DNA of 64,000 nt from Dasypus novemcinctus (GCF_030445035.2 NC_080673.1:184989216-185053215); one strand, 5' to 3'. Positions 1 through 12,262 are shown, counted from the first letter of the stretch. The notes: generated from the letters alone by a model not told the origin. Numbers and translations: made by a program.

Positions 1-244
1 TTAAATCATCAATTGTGATAAAGTGTGATAGATACAACAATGAGACACAAGATACAAGGTGAGCTCATATAAAGAGTACTTAATGTGGAATATTGAGAGA
101 CAGGAAAGCTTTCAAGAATGATATCTAAAGTGAAAAACAAATGGTCACTAAGAGTTTGGTGACTAGAAGTAAAATAATGTTTAAAAACTAGAAAAGTACA
201 CATTTCCTAATTCGAACATAGAGTGTGAAGGACAAGAGGTTGAG
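1..244. other. Unassigned AT-rich sequence
   Basis: I recognise no gene or repeat here. The only open frames are short and lack coding character. Confidence 0.4.
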
Positions 245-560
245 AGATTAAGCAAGAAAGGAAGGCAGTATGCCAGGTTACAAAAGTCTTTGTAGGTCAT
301 TCTGAAGGGTTTGGACTTTATCTTCATGGTACTGGGAAGCCTTTGATTAGTGTTTAGAGGAGTGGCATGATCAGTTTTACTCTAATTGCAGTGTGGATGT
401 TAGATTGGATGGAGCCAAGAGTATAACAGAGTTATCTGGGAAGGAGTCACTTACCATTTCTAGGTAAGAGATGGTAGGTGGCCAGAACTAGGGCAGTGTC
501 TATGAGACTGGAGGAAAGTGGGTGAAATGGCCAGCTGTCTAGAAAGTTGAGTTAGGCAGA
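245..560 (-). repeat. L2 LINE fragment, antisense
   Basis: The plus strand reads as the reverse complement of the L2 ORF2/3' region: a stretch like 'ggtttggactttatc', then 'agtggcatgatcag', then the gagagatgg-type stretch. The order matches antisense L2 and resembles the copies at 15175, 18650 and 42345 in this window. It is diverged and not coding. Confidence 0.65.
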
Positions 561-1576
561 ATTTGCCATAGACCTTCCACATGAAATGTAACATGTGATG
601 AATATTTTAATGTCTATTGCTACTCATCTGGAGTAAGTATCACTGATTTTCAGATCCATGCCAAATTTTAAATGTCTGTCTGAGTTACTGGAGGTTTATA
701 GGAAACTTATGCCAATGAAATGCACATTTTCATAGTTGGTAATTAGAGGAGCGAAGAACTTATTTTCATGAAATAGGCCTAATATTTATGGCAAAGAATG
801 GGTTGCATTAGAATTAGAGGGCTTGGTTTTCACTTGAATTATTTTCCTGCAATTAGAAAACTAAGCGGAAGCTCCTCTGTGCAGCATTGAAATATGGGAC
901 TCTGTGGGGAGATTTTGGTGAATTCTTCCTGATAACAGTTGTTTATTTTGAAAGAAGAGTGTGGTAAAAAATATTCTGTCTCTCCACACTGAGAACCTAC
1001 CCTCTCTTTCAAGTGACTTTTTCTTTAAGGACAGAAGGACTTGGAACCACATTCTAAGAAAGCAAAATGATAGCAGCAGCTTAGAAGGGTCTGAAGTCAA
1101 TCTGGCTGCCTGTGCTAGGTTGTGATGTAAAACCAGAGGCCCTTCATTTTTCATCTACTTAATAACTAGGAGGTCCATGAAAAAAAGTCCCCTTTTTTGG
1201 GTTTATATTGCTTCCCTATTGAATTTAACTTTTGTTCAATTGAAAAGAGTCATACTTTATTGCCAGTCATAACTATTCAGCAGGCCATCGAGAACAGTTT
1301 TTTCTTGCCTATGGAACATTCTTTTATTGTTGTTTCATGCTACATTCTGTAACCTACCCTTATTTCTAATGAGTGGCTGATCCACTTCTAATGATAAATC
1401 TGTCATCATTTAGAGCATAAGTCCCTCAAACTTTGTCATGTAAAAGTTTGCATCACACATTTAACTTGAGCCCAAATGAGCCAGATATAGGGTTTCTTCT
1501 TGCCAATATATTATAATCTTTACTCCAGAGCTTTCTTGTCATTTCCCTGAGAGGGAGGCAGGATGTTAAAAGCCCT
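561..1576. other. Unassigned sequence
   Basis: No gene, RNA or repeat is recognised. Open frames are under 100 codons and show no known motif. Confidence 0.35.
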
Positions 1577-2265
1577 TTGACCTACAACAGTTTTTATCAA
1601 TCCATGGACCCAGAGCACAAGAGTCTTAAAGGATGGTGGAGCAGACAGAGTTCCTGTGATACCACCATCTGCTCTTGCCTGGATGACTGTGATAGCCTGT
1701 TTCCTGATCACGCCACCTTCATTCCTGCCAACCTCCAAAGTGATTACCTACCCTGCAGCCAGTGCCATAACTTGACCTTTCCTGTCCCCTGCCTTAAGCC
1801 CTGGTTGCTATTGCTTAGGGGTTTTGACAATCTCACCTTCATTAACTTTTTCTGGTTTACTAAGATCTTTCTAGACTGATCTACTTTCAGTTCCTTGAAT
1901 GAGCTGTGCTTTTCCTCCATCCAGGAGTTGAACATATTATCATCAACTGGAATATTCACCCCATTCTCTTCTCTATTATTCCAGGCTCAACTTAGGTCTC
2001 ATTTGTTCTGAAGTCTTCAGTAGTTGCCTATAAATTACATTTGATGTTCTCTTTCTACCATTTATCATTGTTATATTCATTTCGTTTGTCTTATCCATTA
2101 ATAGTTCCCTGCTCTAGGTGCGTTTTCATGTCTGTCTTCCTTCATTGACCACAAGCCTCTTGAAAGCAAGGACTGTGCTTTTTACCTTTAACTCATCAGT
2201 GCCTAACACAGTGGCTAGCCTATAGTAAGAGCTCAGTAAGTATTTGTTGAATTTTTAGGGCTGTT
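1577..2265 (+). repeat. L2 LINE fragment, sense, with 3' end
   Basis: An RT-end stretch carries the 'cctggatgactgtgatagcc' pattern (1679-1698), typical of L2 'ctggattactgcaatagcc'. It runs to a classic L2 3' terminus near 2150-2255: gcaaggactgtgct, cagtgcctaacacagtgg, then gctcagtaagtatttgttgaa. The 100-codon open frame at 1577-1879 is decayed L2, not a gene. Confidence 0.75.
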
Positions 2266-2319
2266 GGGAAGGAATATTCCCAATCTTACAAATGAAATGT
2301 CCCTCTTTATGGAGGTACC

Positions 2320-2393
2320 TGGTCTTCATTCATTCATTCATGCTTGTTCAATTAATATTTTTGTTCCTAAAATAGGACAGAGACTATGCTGAG
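2320..2393 (-). repeat. L2 LINE 3' end, antisense (left part of split copy)
   Basis: cattcattcattcat followed by a degenerate caatatttttgttcc is the reverse complement of the L2 3' terminus. The copy is cut at 2393 by an MLT1 LTR and resumes at 2822. The last five bases, CTGAG at 2389-2393, are the target duplicated by that insertion. Confidence 0.7.
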
Positions 2394-2821
2394 TATCTTA
2401 GTTTCCTAGGGCTGCTGTAACAACAGACTTTATTTTCTCATAATTTTGGGGGCTAGAACTCAGAAATCTAAGTGTTGGGAGGACCATGTCCCCTCTGAAG
2501 TCTCTAGGAAAGAATCTTTCTTTGCTCCTTCTTTGTTTCTGGTGGTTGCCAGCAATTCTTGGCATTCCTTGGCTGGCAGGTGCATAGCTCTAATTCTTGC
2601 CTCTGTTTCCACATGACTATATTCCGTCTATGTCCATTTGTGACTCTGTCTTCACACGGACTTTTTATAAGAGCACCAATCATTGGATTTAGGGCCCACC
2701 CTTGTCCATTATGACCCCATCTTAACTAATTACATCTGCAAAGACCTTATATCCAAATAAGGTCTATTCTGAGGTTCTGAGTGGACATGAATTTTGGAGG
2801 GACACTATTCAACCCGGTACA
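2394..2821 (-). mobile_element. MLT1-type MaLR solo LTR, antisense
   Basis: The sequence starts tatcttagtttcctagggct and ends acccggtaca, the reverse complement of an MLT1 LTR that begins TGTACC. Internal MLT1 landmarks are the Stage-like blocks near 2590-2760: tcttataaa in sense orientation, the 'gggcccaccc' block and the 'aattttggagggacac' start block. It is flanked by the 5-bp repeat CTGAG (2389-2393 and 2822-2826), the size expected for ERVL-MaLR. It is a solo LTR nested in antisense L2. Confidence 0.85.
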
Positions 2822-3490
2822 CTGAGCAATGAAGATACACAGATGCATAAGACAGACACTTTTTTTTCCCCTTCAAGACACTCTAAATCTAATTGGGGAA
2901 ATAGATAAGTAAATAGTTATAGTATGCTGTGATTTATGCTATAATAAATATATGAATAAGTTACTATGGGACATAGGAAAAGAAGTACTTGTCTATCTAA
3001 GAGGCTAAAGAATTGACAAACTGAATCTTAACAATTTCTAAGTGGTTATCAGTCAGAGAAGAGGAAAGAGGAAGTGCTAGGTAGAAGGAATGGCATATGT
3101 AAAGGATCAAAATTTGAAGAGAATACTAACATATTCAGTAAGCTGAATGCTCAATAATGTGTCTAATGATGCTAACTATTGAACCTGTTAGAATAGTGAA
3201 GAGCTAAATCATTATGTTTTTTTATTCAATTAAAATATTGATAGCTTTTGATTGATTTTAAGTAGGAGAGAGATGTGTCCAGAGTTTTGTGTTAGAAAGA
3301 TCACTTGAGTAGCAGTGTGGACGATGGGTCGGAGAAGGGTAAGATTAGATGCCAATGAAAACTGTTAAGAAGGCTTTTTAATTATATCGGTGAGAAATAT
3401 GGTGAACCTGCAGTATATGAGTTTCTGGCTATATATCTGGAGAGAAAATGAAAGGATTATGAGTATTTAGGAGACAGAACTGGATTGGCA
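2822..3490 (-). repeat. L2 LINE, antisense (right part of split copy)
   Basis: This continues the antisense L2 interrupted by the MLT1 LTR: gcaatgaagatacacagatgc, ctctaaatctaattggggaaatagataagtaaa, and gttagaaagatcacttgagtagcagtgtgga (described in pieces) correspond to consecutive L2 antisense blocks in the right order. Confidence 0.65.
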
Positions 3491-3539
3491 TGTCTTGAAA
3501 TACCCTAATCCTTCTTCTTGGATTATTGTTCTTCTTTTT

Positions 3540-3800
3540 TTTAACCCAGCTAATTGCCATTCATCTTTTATTATTCAATTCAAGCAAGCTTTCTCTCACA
3601 TGCCACCCCAATCTGATTAAGATGCCCTTTCCTTAAGCATCTATTGTATATAGCCTGTAGTCAATGCCGCATTAAATTACAAGCTCGAATGGCAAACCTC
3701 ATGTCTGATTCAATCTGGTCAAAGATTAGGAGAGTATCTGGCACCTGGAATATGCCAACTAAGTGTTTTGTTTTGTTTTGTTTTGAGTGGATGAATGTAT
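3540..3800 (+). repeat. Probable L2 LINE 3' end, sense
   Basis: The sequence has the order of an L2 3' end (catgtctgattcaatctgg, then tatctggcacctggaat, then ccaactaagtg) but is well diverged. It interrupts the long antisense L2. The (tttg)n run near 3770-3785 is a small simple repeat. The 84-codon open frame is not convincing as a gene. Confidence 0.4.
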
Positions 3801-3839
3801 GCATGACAATAAATTCTCAGGAATGGGAATTACAGGAAA

Positions 3840-4960
3840 AGGAGTGTGAATCTCAAGTTTCTACCTGGCCAAGAAGGAATAGGTGGGATAGTCATTGAAA
3901 TAGAGATAAGAGGGAAAGAAAGAAATCTGGAGAATGAATTTGGGGAGGGGTGTAAAGGATGAGTTGAAGCAATTTATGAGAAGAATTTCTATAAGTGTTA
4001 AGTGCCCTGGTTTGAAATTAAGAGTTATGATTAATGGATAGGTAAATGGTAGTTGAAAATATGATGAACTTTGGTCAACTAGGAATACAGGTTATAGTGA
4101 GAATTAAAAAAAAAAAAAAAGAAGAAGAGAGAGCCCAAGGAATACTGACATTGTACTGACTGGTTGGAGAAAAAAGCTAAGGGTCCCATAACAAATGATT
4201 AGATACTAAGAGAGTTATTGGGAGAGAGCATTGCTATGAAAGACAAGAAAGGAATGAGTTTCAGGAAATAGCCAATATCAAATATTTCTAAAATGCTAGG
4301 TATAAAATGTCAAGAATAATAATAGTAATTGAAATCAATTAGTTTTCATGATTAGGTCATTTGTAGGGTTAATTTTACTTGTGAAAAGCAATTTTCGTGG
4401 AGTGCTAGAGGGTGCTCTATGGCACCTCTATACCAGTTCTGTAACTGGTAGTATGTTGAGAAACAGAGTCATTGGAAACAGTGAGGATAACGGTCTTCTA
4501 AGAAGCTTGGCTGTAAAGAAAGAAATGTGTGGGATAGAGAATGGGAAGAGGTAAGAAGTGAGCAAACATTTGAGGGAGTTGTTTCTTTTTCTTTGTAAAT
4601 GGGAACAAATGAGCATGATCACATATGAAGAAAAAACAAAAAAATTTAAAGGGAAACACTCATGATACAGGTGGAGGAGACATTTGCTAGAACAACGTCC
4701 AGAAGGGATGGTATCAAGAGTCCAAAAGTAGGAATTAACCTTTACCTGAAGAGGAACATCTCTCTCTCTGAGATTCCTCTAGGAAATAGGTGGTAAGACC
4801 GTCTGCAGAAAGGGAAAGGGATATAGGTATGATAAAGAAAGCTTGAGAATGGTGATTGCTAACTGGCTTCTGTGGAAATTAAACATGGAACTAAACAGGT
4901 CATGTAAAAACAACTGTTCAGCAGTGCAGGTTTTGCTAAAGATGATGGGAACATGTCTGT
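3840..4960 (-). repeat. Long L2 LINE ORF2 segment, antisense
   Basis: Successive blocks match the deeper antisense L2 body: near 4380-4520 (aagcttggctgtaaagaaag), near 4580-4620 (aatgagcatgatcacatatg), and near 4750-4800 (tctctctctgagattcct, ggtggtaagacc). With 2320-3490 this gives over 2 kb of one antisense L2, long for this family. A poly-A run sits at 4106-4120. Confidence 0.55.
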
Positions 4961-5367
4961 AGTATATTAATTTTCACCCTTATGCAATTTATCCAATGAA
5001 GTCAATAGCTTCATTGTTGAGATAAAAAAGGCAGATAATTATAGTGACCTAAGTTGGCAATAATAAGAGGCACATACAGATCTAAACTGGGCTCCACGAT
5101 TCATGGTTGATGGACAGCTTCAGGAGTAGGTGCCTATGGATTCCTAAACATGTAGGTAAAACTTTATATATGCATGGATTTTTATGGGTAAAGAGTTGGT
5201 CTTTAGTTTTCATATAGGCTTTCAAATTACCTGCCACCAGAATTTTAAGATCAAAAAATTGAAGAAGTATCATAGATTTGGGTAAATGATCTTCAAAAGA
5301 AGATGAAAGACTTAGGCTGCTGCTCTTTGTTTTGGGTTATAACATTTGTAAGGGAATTACCTACATT
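4961..5367. other. Unassigned sequence
   Basis: This could be a further decayed continuation of the L2 to its left. No landmark is strong enough to say so. Confidence 0.3.
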
Positions 5368-6263
5368 TTAAAAATACACACAAATCTGATAAAGGATGAT
5401 GGCCAGAATAGATAAAGAACTCCCAAAATAACCCAATAAAAATGGACAAAACATTTGAACTGACAGTTAATCACAGAAGATATATGGCTTATAAATAAGC
5501 ACATGAGAAGATGCTCAACAGCACTATTCATTAGGGGAATGCAAATTAGAACCACAGGGAAATACTACTATGCAATTACTAAAATGGCTCAAATTAAAAA
5601 AAATAAAATATACAGAGACATACCAAATACTGTGGTGATGAGTGGAGAAACTTGAACTCTCATTATTACTCATGGGAATGCAAATATAAAGCCCTTTATA
5701 AGACAGTTTGGAAGTTTCTTATGAAGTTAAACATTCACATAGCATACAACTAGCAATCCATTCCTAGGTATTTATCAAAGAGAAACAAAGACACATTTCT
5801 GTATGAAAATGTTTATAGTGACTTCATTGTAATTTCCATAAACTTGAAACAATTCAAATATTTGGCAACCTGTGAATGGTTAAACTGTAATATACCAGGC
5901 AATGAAATACTATTTAGTAATAAAAAGGAATGATGTAGATGAAACATGGAACAGAATGGATAACTTGCAAAAGCCCCATGCCAAGTGAAAGAAGACAGAC
6001 TCAAAAGGCTACAGTAGTATATGATTCTATTTATATAATAGGCAAAACTAAAGGGAAAGACATTAGATCACAGGAGTAGGAGTGGTGAAAAGGAGATGCT
6101 GACAAAGGGATATAAGGAAATTTTGGGGGTGGCAAAGATATTCTGTATCTTGGTTTTGGGGTGGTTACTTGATTGTATAGTTTTATCAACATACAGACAA
6201 ATGTGCACCTAAAGGGATACATTTTTGGTATATAAATTTTACCTCAATATAGGTAGAAAAAAA
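5368..6263 (+). repeat. L1M LINE 3' end, sense
   Basis: Classic L1 ORF2/3' UTR order: aactcccaaaataacccaataaa, acatgagaagatgctcaaca, ggggaatgcaaattagaacc, aatccattcctaggtattta, gaaatactatttagtaataa and ccaagtgaaagaagacagac, then the L1M 3' UTR ending in atataggtagaaaaaaaac (described in pieces). It is 5'-truncated and diverged, so an old mammalian L1M copy. No open ORF2 remains. Confidence 0.9.
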
Positions 6264-8159
6264 ACTCTCCAAAAGAAATTCTCTTGAATAAGCATGATGG
6301 AATATTTGCATAAATGAGTTTGGGCCATTTTCTCTTTACAGTCACCACTTACATGGAGTTTATTCTCTTTGATCCAATCACTTCCTCAATTATAGATGCA
6401 AAGCTACCAGGTCCTCCAAGGTTTATACTGAGAAGAATTCTGGAAGGAGAATCTCCAGAAAGAATTCTACTGGAAAAATGAAAATCAATGGTAAATTTCT
6501 GGGCCACTTCCTGTACAGAGTCTTTTCTCAACTTATATTCTATTAAAACTTCGAATTGTGTTAATAATGGATTTAATTGCTTTATAGCATTCTACCCAAA
6601 CACAAACTTGTTCCCCATGCTGTGATAATCAAGTCAGTGCTTATGATTCACATTTCACCTCAGAGGAAAAAAAACAGTGGAGATGAGTTCATTATATTTT
6701 GGGGGGATGGTTAAAATGCTCCTTGTTTGAAATGGGTTCTTAAAAATTATGATAGAAGAACTGTTATTTCCTGGGTTGCAAGCCTGTATAGGTAATGTCA
6801 CTATGAGGCTTAGCCCAATCAGGGAACAGTGTGAAGGACTCAGAAGAGGATAAAATAATGGGGAGAAGGAAGAGAATGTGAAATTGAGATTAGAAAGGTG
6901 CTAAGAACAAAATGATAGCAACTCTCTCATCATTGAATCTTTCATAATGCCTAGCGCTTAGAGTAAGTGTTCCATGTGTATATTTTATTTTGAATTAAAA
7001 TAAATTGAATTGAGTAGATATCATTGAATGACCTCAACTCAAGAGTCCCAAGACAATACATGATTCAAATAGTTGTCTCTCAAAAATACTGTCTTTTAAA
7101 GCTCCTGTTGCTGTTGGTGATGGTAGGGTGCCTCATGGACTGTAATGTTTCTTCTTATCCTCAAATATATGCACATATTGCCAAAATAGCACAAGGGCAG
7201 ACTCTTGTTGACAGTTGGCATCCTCCATGAAAAGCTCCCACATAAAATCAGTGGGAGGAATTTCTTCATTTGCTCCCTTGAAACTGTGCATGAAATAGTT
7301 TAACAATAACACTCTTCAGAAGCTACCATTACTATTAAACAAAATGCGGCATTTGGGGTCTAAGTTCCCAATAAGAATGCTCCCCATTCCTCCAAAGAAG
7401 CAGGATAAAATGCTCTCCCATTACTTTGCTGCACAATTTTGGAACAAGAGTACTTGAGAGGAAAGCAGAGAATGGAAAGGGAGAAGGAGAAAGAAGAATA
7501 TGGGGGGACATGTGAAGCCATAATTAGGGTAAAAGGTAATATTTGGTCAGCATTTTGTAAAGTAATCCACCATAGATAAAGAAGCAGGGAGCCTGGGTGA
7601 AACCTAAATGACTTCAACTTTAAGGTACTAAGCCCTGCAAATTTACTGAGAAGACTCAACTCAGAAAATGGTCTGGAAAGAATGGGACAGCCTAATGTGG
7701 AGGACGGACATAGCACAAAAGCAGCCAGGACTCACCAAAGAGGGTCAGCTGGACAAAGCCACTGCCAACAGAACAAAAGTTTGTACTGGACTGGACCCAC
7801 AGCCAGAGAGGGGTTTTCATCAATTTCCCTTCAGAACAGAAAGATTGGATATTAGAATCTGAACTCCAGTTTACATATAATTTGAATTTTCTAAATATAA
7901 TTTTGATTACATTAAACTTATGGTAAAACTAGCTGGAGTTTCTGTTCAGTCAGGATCCTGGCAATTAAACTGTGGTGCATTCAAATTGGGTAATTTGAAG
8001 AGTGCTTAATAAAGGTACAGAGAATCCACAAGGGATGGAGCAGTAACCAGGGACTTTTAAAGAGTGGGGCACTATTACCACTACAAGAAGGAAGAGAGTA
8101 TTTGCTGGAACTCCAAGAGAGAAATATGAAGTGGGAACCACTGGATAGGAGCTTCCATT
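6264..8159. other. Unassigned, mostly unique sequence
   Basis: No gene or repeat is recognised with confidence. The longest open frame (118 codons on the minus strand, 7360-7716) has low-complexity serine/leucine composition and no family motif. A weak L2-like 3' end may lie near 6940-7010. Confidence 0.35.
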
Positions 8160-8400
8160 GAGAATGTAACCAGTCAGGTGCAGAAAGTTACTGGGGGGCA
8201 TGAGAAAAATGCCATGAGTTCTTCTTTCTCTTCTCTTATCTGGTTTCCTGAGAGTGGTATCCATTGGCTGACCCTAGCAGGAAGCCAGAGAGCAAGTGAA
8301 CCCATTAATATAACAATTAAAGGCCAGCCTCTTCAGGCAAAGAGCATGGTGGGAAAGAGTTGTGGGCAGATCTGAAGAGATAAATATCAACTGCAGCCCT
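8160..8400 (+). repeat. Dispersed mammalian repeat, family not named
   Basis: The sequence around ggaagccagagagcaagtga, ggccagcctcttcaggcaaa and gggcagatctgaagag is one I recognise as an interspersed mammalian block (tccattggctgacc, then aagccagagagcaag, then agcatggtgggaaag). I cannot name the family with certainty. Confidence 0.4.
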
Positions 8401-9655
8401 GTCAATCCCTATGGACTCACATATATTGTGGTCCTTGATATATTGAAAAGCTTGAGGTCCCGGTGCAGGAGACACACAAAGTCACCAGAGTCACCGTGAG
8501 TATGAAAAATGAGAAACAGCCAATAGCTATAAACATTTAGCTACTTTAGTCCTGATTTTGTAACTGGTCAGGAAGCCTAAGTCAGCCATCATAACTACAA
8601 TCTTCTACTACCCATTTCAATTCTTCACATCTTCTTGCAGCATTTTGACTGGATGGATGGGGACCCAAATATTCATTGCCGTAGGATCTTTTGGTGATCT
8701 TGTCTTTTCTGTTGATTCATTTTTGCATTGATTAGTACTATTTGGCATGGGAATACTAACAGGTACCCCAGGGGGCATCTTGTGTTCCAAACATGGTCTT
8801 CCTTGTGCTCATTGATAGCAGTAATCCAATCATCAAGGATCAATTACCCTTGCAGGCACAGTGACCCTTCTTTGTCTGTTGGCATATCTGCAGAAGGAAG
8901 TTGATGTGACCAAAGGAAAAACTCAGCTTTCAGTTCAAGGGAACCAAGATTATGTACCTTGATGTATTTCTCTCATCATTAGGCACTCTAAACCAGCTAA
9001 GAAACTAGGTGATTAAACCAGTGAATACCAAGGGTATGAACCCATTGCCTTTGCCTTAAAATGTGTCATCTTATTGGATGCCATGTTGAAAAAGCTCTAT
9101 GAAAATAGATAAGGTCATTTCTTCTTTCATACTGGACAATAAGGTTTAATACCTGAAGTTGTATCCACTGAAAGAACTATTGTCTTTTAGGGAAAAGGAG
9201 CATATCCATCACAGTTTCTACTCCATAAGCTCAGAATATTTTAAATTATCACTTCTGTTGTGTTTATAAGTCTTGAAGTAAAGCACCCTGTCAGTTATTA
9301 ATTATACACAAACCCCAAGACTGAGCTGGCCACCAGACCAGATAAGTAGCTCCCCACTGTAGATTGCTTTAAGAAGTCTAATTTCTGTCTGCGTGTGTTC
9401 CATATTACACAGTTTTCCTGGTTCAGTGGAAGTTGAAAATCATGCTGAAGTATTTCTACACAGATGAAGACAGCCTCAAATTGAAGGAAAACTTTAGTTT
9501 TAATTAGGTTTGGTTTTTCTGCATTTGCCCTGGTTTTTTTTTCTCTTACTAGAGATAATTCAAGAAATAGCTCTTTAAAAACTTTATTATTGTATGGTTG
9601 TACTATTGGTTCTATAATCATATTTGCCTAAATATTTTCCTAAGAGCAGCATATA
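8401..9655. other. Unassigned sequence
   Basis: No exon, RNA gene or repeat is recognised. The 107-codon minus-strand frame at 9298-9621 has no known motif. Confidence 0.35.
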
Positions 9656-9659
9656 GCCA

Positions 9660-9710
9660 TGTGTACATGTACACAATGAACATACACACATGCACACACA
9701 CTCACAGAGG
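9660..9710. repeat. CA-rich tract with 16-bp perfect palindrome
   Basis: TGTGTACATGTACACA at 9660-9675 is a perfect 16-bp inverted repeat. It leads into an imperfect (CA)n tract with several catacacaca/tgcacaca units up to 9710. Confidence 0.8.
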
Positions 9711-9914
9711 ATGTAAACACTCATTTGAATGATATATGATTTGAGAAGCAATAGAAGACCTTTTCTTTCCTCAAAGTCAACCTTCCTTTAGCTCATTTTT
9801 GGTTTCAGAATTATCAGGTAAAAATCCTCCCTGTTACAGTATTCTCTTCAGAAGTTCTTTCTTTTAATAAACTTTTTCATCAGAATAAATAACGTGGGTG
9901 CAGTGAAAAAGAAG

Positions 9915-10050
9915 GTAGACCTGGATATATGAAATTTAGATACTGCCGCTTGTCCTGCTCCTAATTTCCCATCTAAATGAGATAAACTATATGCCTTTTG
10001 GTTTCTCTGTTACCTTATATGAAAGATAAAGAGGTTGGATAAAATTAGGA
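9915..10050 (+). repeat. Probable MIR SINE, sense
   Basis: The order is MIR-like: gacctggatat, a tRNA-distal region, then ggtttctctgttaccttata, then aaagataaagaggttggata. It is strongly diverged. Confidence 0.35.
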
Positions 10051-10059
10051 TTTCCCCAA

Positions 10060-10240
10060 GTTGTCAGATCAAAAGTATCATTTAGGGTGCTTGTTAAATT
10101 ACAGATTCCCAGACCCCAATCCAGATTAATGGTATTGAAATCTCTGGAGTAAGAGTCAGGGTATTTTTTATATATATATCACAACCCTCATCATCCCACT
10201 GTAGATTCTCCTGAACAGTCAATTTGGGGAAATGCCACAT
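10060..10240. mobile_element. MER5-like hAT-Charlie MITE
   Basis: gtgcttgttaaattacagat, then tcccagaccccaatccag, then gaaatctctggagtaagagt follow the MER5A-type consensus order. A tatata tract replaces part of the right half near 10170-10180. It is non-autonomous with no transposase. Confidence 0.55.
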
Positions 10241-11924
10241 CAGATTATTTCTAAAACCCATTCCAGTTCCAATTTTCTGGTTCTGTTGAAATCAAATAAA
10301 GGCCACTGTACCAATTAACTCATTAGCTCGCTTTATCCCTTCCAGTTTCCATTTTTCATTAAGTAGAATAGGGGCTTGAGGAATGGGTCCTAGGATGGGT
10401 AACTTGTGCTGAGTCAAGAGTTTGGGGCAGTAGGAGCCCCAGATGTCAGGTGCAACTGAGAAATCTCGGATAACTTGAGGCTAGAATAAGGGCCTCACGG
10501 ATAAATTTGGAGGAAGAAAAACTGTTAATGTGTATATTATCTATGAATATATATACACGAGAATCAAGAACCAGGCTAAGTATCCAAATTACAGATGCAT
10601 TTATAGGGATTGCTAAAAATGGTATTGTAGATCTATATTTATTGAAATGGAAAGAGGCACACGATGGTTTTTTAAGTGAAAAATAGATATGTCTCATAGG
10701 TTTCAGTTTTGGAAAAAAAAGTCTCTTTGAATCTGAAGACCATGCATTTGAAGCATTGATGGATTTCTTTGAGTAATGAGCGTATAGTTAATTTTTACGT
10801 TCTTTTTCCTCCCTTTTAAAATAAACTGGATTTTTTTAATGATAAGAACTCAACATTTTAACGATCACAACAGCAATAAAGCTATTTCCATTTTGACGAA
10901 AGGGTGTGGACAGAGGATAAGAGAGGTGAAGACCCATGATTGGATCAAACAGAGCAGGTGTGAGGAGGACTTAGTTGGAAAGCAAGGAGTTAGCCCAGGG
11001 CTGGAGAGGAAAGGGAAGTGAAAGGAGAGAAGCATGCACAGCTAAGCCAGGGAAAGCCTGCATTCCCCCAGGTTTGTATCACCACGTTTGGCACGTTTGG
11101 CCCAGGTTGCAGTCCTGCACTTTGTACCTTCCTGGAGCTAGTAAGCCACCCATGGGTCAGCGCAGCAGGGTTAACTGCTGTGTGCAGGCCATGTTGGGCA
11201 GTTCAAGATTTAACTCTTTTGCTGCTGGTTGCCAGCCTGCAAGCTTCCCTGGGGCCACCTGATCCACAGACAAATGTATTTATTTCTAGTGTGCAATCCA
11301 GGATTGCAGGGTTGACTAACAGCATGGAGGAAAGACAAGGGAATGGTGGCTATTTATAGCAGAAGGCAACAAAGGTTTCTTTTTTTTCCTTTACTTCCAG
11401 TTGTATTTCTCTAAAACACTGCCTGTGTAGTACAGAAATCAAAAGGGCAAGAGAACAAGTTCTTCAGAGCTAGTTGGAAAGTTCCAGGGCTCTGTTTTTA
11501 GAGCAAATCTGCCAGCTTCAGAGGAGGTTGCAACCACCCTGGTATTCTAAATCAGCTTGATAGCGGTGCAAATAGATGCAAATGAGGGTCAAATCAATTT
11601 CCATAATGAACAGCAAAAGCAAAGCGGACTCCTCTCCACCTGACTCAAAATTACTAGCAAATCCAGTGAGGAGGAAGAAAAACAAAGAAAGGGAATGCAA
11701 ACTTATTATTGATTTGAAAACCATCACCCATTGGAAGTTGGGAATGAAAGCTGTGAGGTCCAAGAGTGATTCTGGAGTTTATTCTGGAATCTTATGCAGG
11801 AATGAGTAATTCAAGCATAGCTCTTCTGAACATTTTAGATGTGACTGGCCCTTAGGTTTTCTTGCCCTCCCTGTTCCTGGGCTCCATTTCATTTAATACC
11901 ACACCCCTTTGGTCTTTTTGTTTC
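10241..11924. other. Unassigned, largely unique sequence
   Basis: No gene is recognised. Open frames at 10975-11359 lie in a locally GC-richer block but overlap in several frames and show no protein family. The candidate regulatory block within it is listed separately. Confidence 0.35.
11040..11360. promoter_or_regulatory. Candidate non-coding regulatory block ending in a MEF2-type site
   Basis: A GC-richer, low-repeat block in AT-rich surroundings has paired motifs cacgtttgg/cacgtttgg (11082-11100 region) and ends with CTATTTATAG at 11350-11359, a perfect palindromic MEF2 consensus. Regulatory function is inferred. Conservation cannot be tested here. Confidence 0.25.
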
Positions 11925-12262
11925 TTTATAACAGTTTTATTGAGATATAATTAACATACCATAAAATTCACCCTCTTAAAGTGTACAATTCAGTGGTTTT
12001 TAGTGTACTTACAGAGCTATACAGCCATCACCACTATCTAATTTTAAGAACATTTTTTATGACTCCAAAAATAAACCTGTACCCACCATCAGTTACTCCC
12101 TATTCTTCCCTCTCCCTTCCTCTGGCAACCATGAATCTATTTTTCTCCTCTACGCACTTGCTCTTATGGAGAGAAATATTTGTGACGTATTCTTTCACTT
12201 ACCATAATGTTTTCAAGATTCATCCATGTTTTAACACGATTAGTACTTCATTCTTTTTTTCT
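11925..12262 (-). repeat. L1M LINE 3' UTR, antisense
   Basis: Consecutive L1M 3' UTR antisense blocks are present: ttttattgagatataattaa, aaagtgtacaattcagtggt, gccatcaccactatctaatt, ctctggcaaccatgaatcta, and ttcaagattcatccatgt. The 101-codon frame at 11981-12286 is an artefact of this repeat. Confidence 0.9.

Noticed and set aside
1577-1879. 100-codon plus-strand frame
   Set aside because: It lies wholly in a sense L2 fragment.
7360-7716. 118-codon minus-strand frame
   Set aside because: Ser/Leu low-complexity, no motif.
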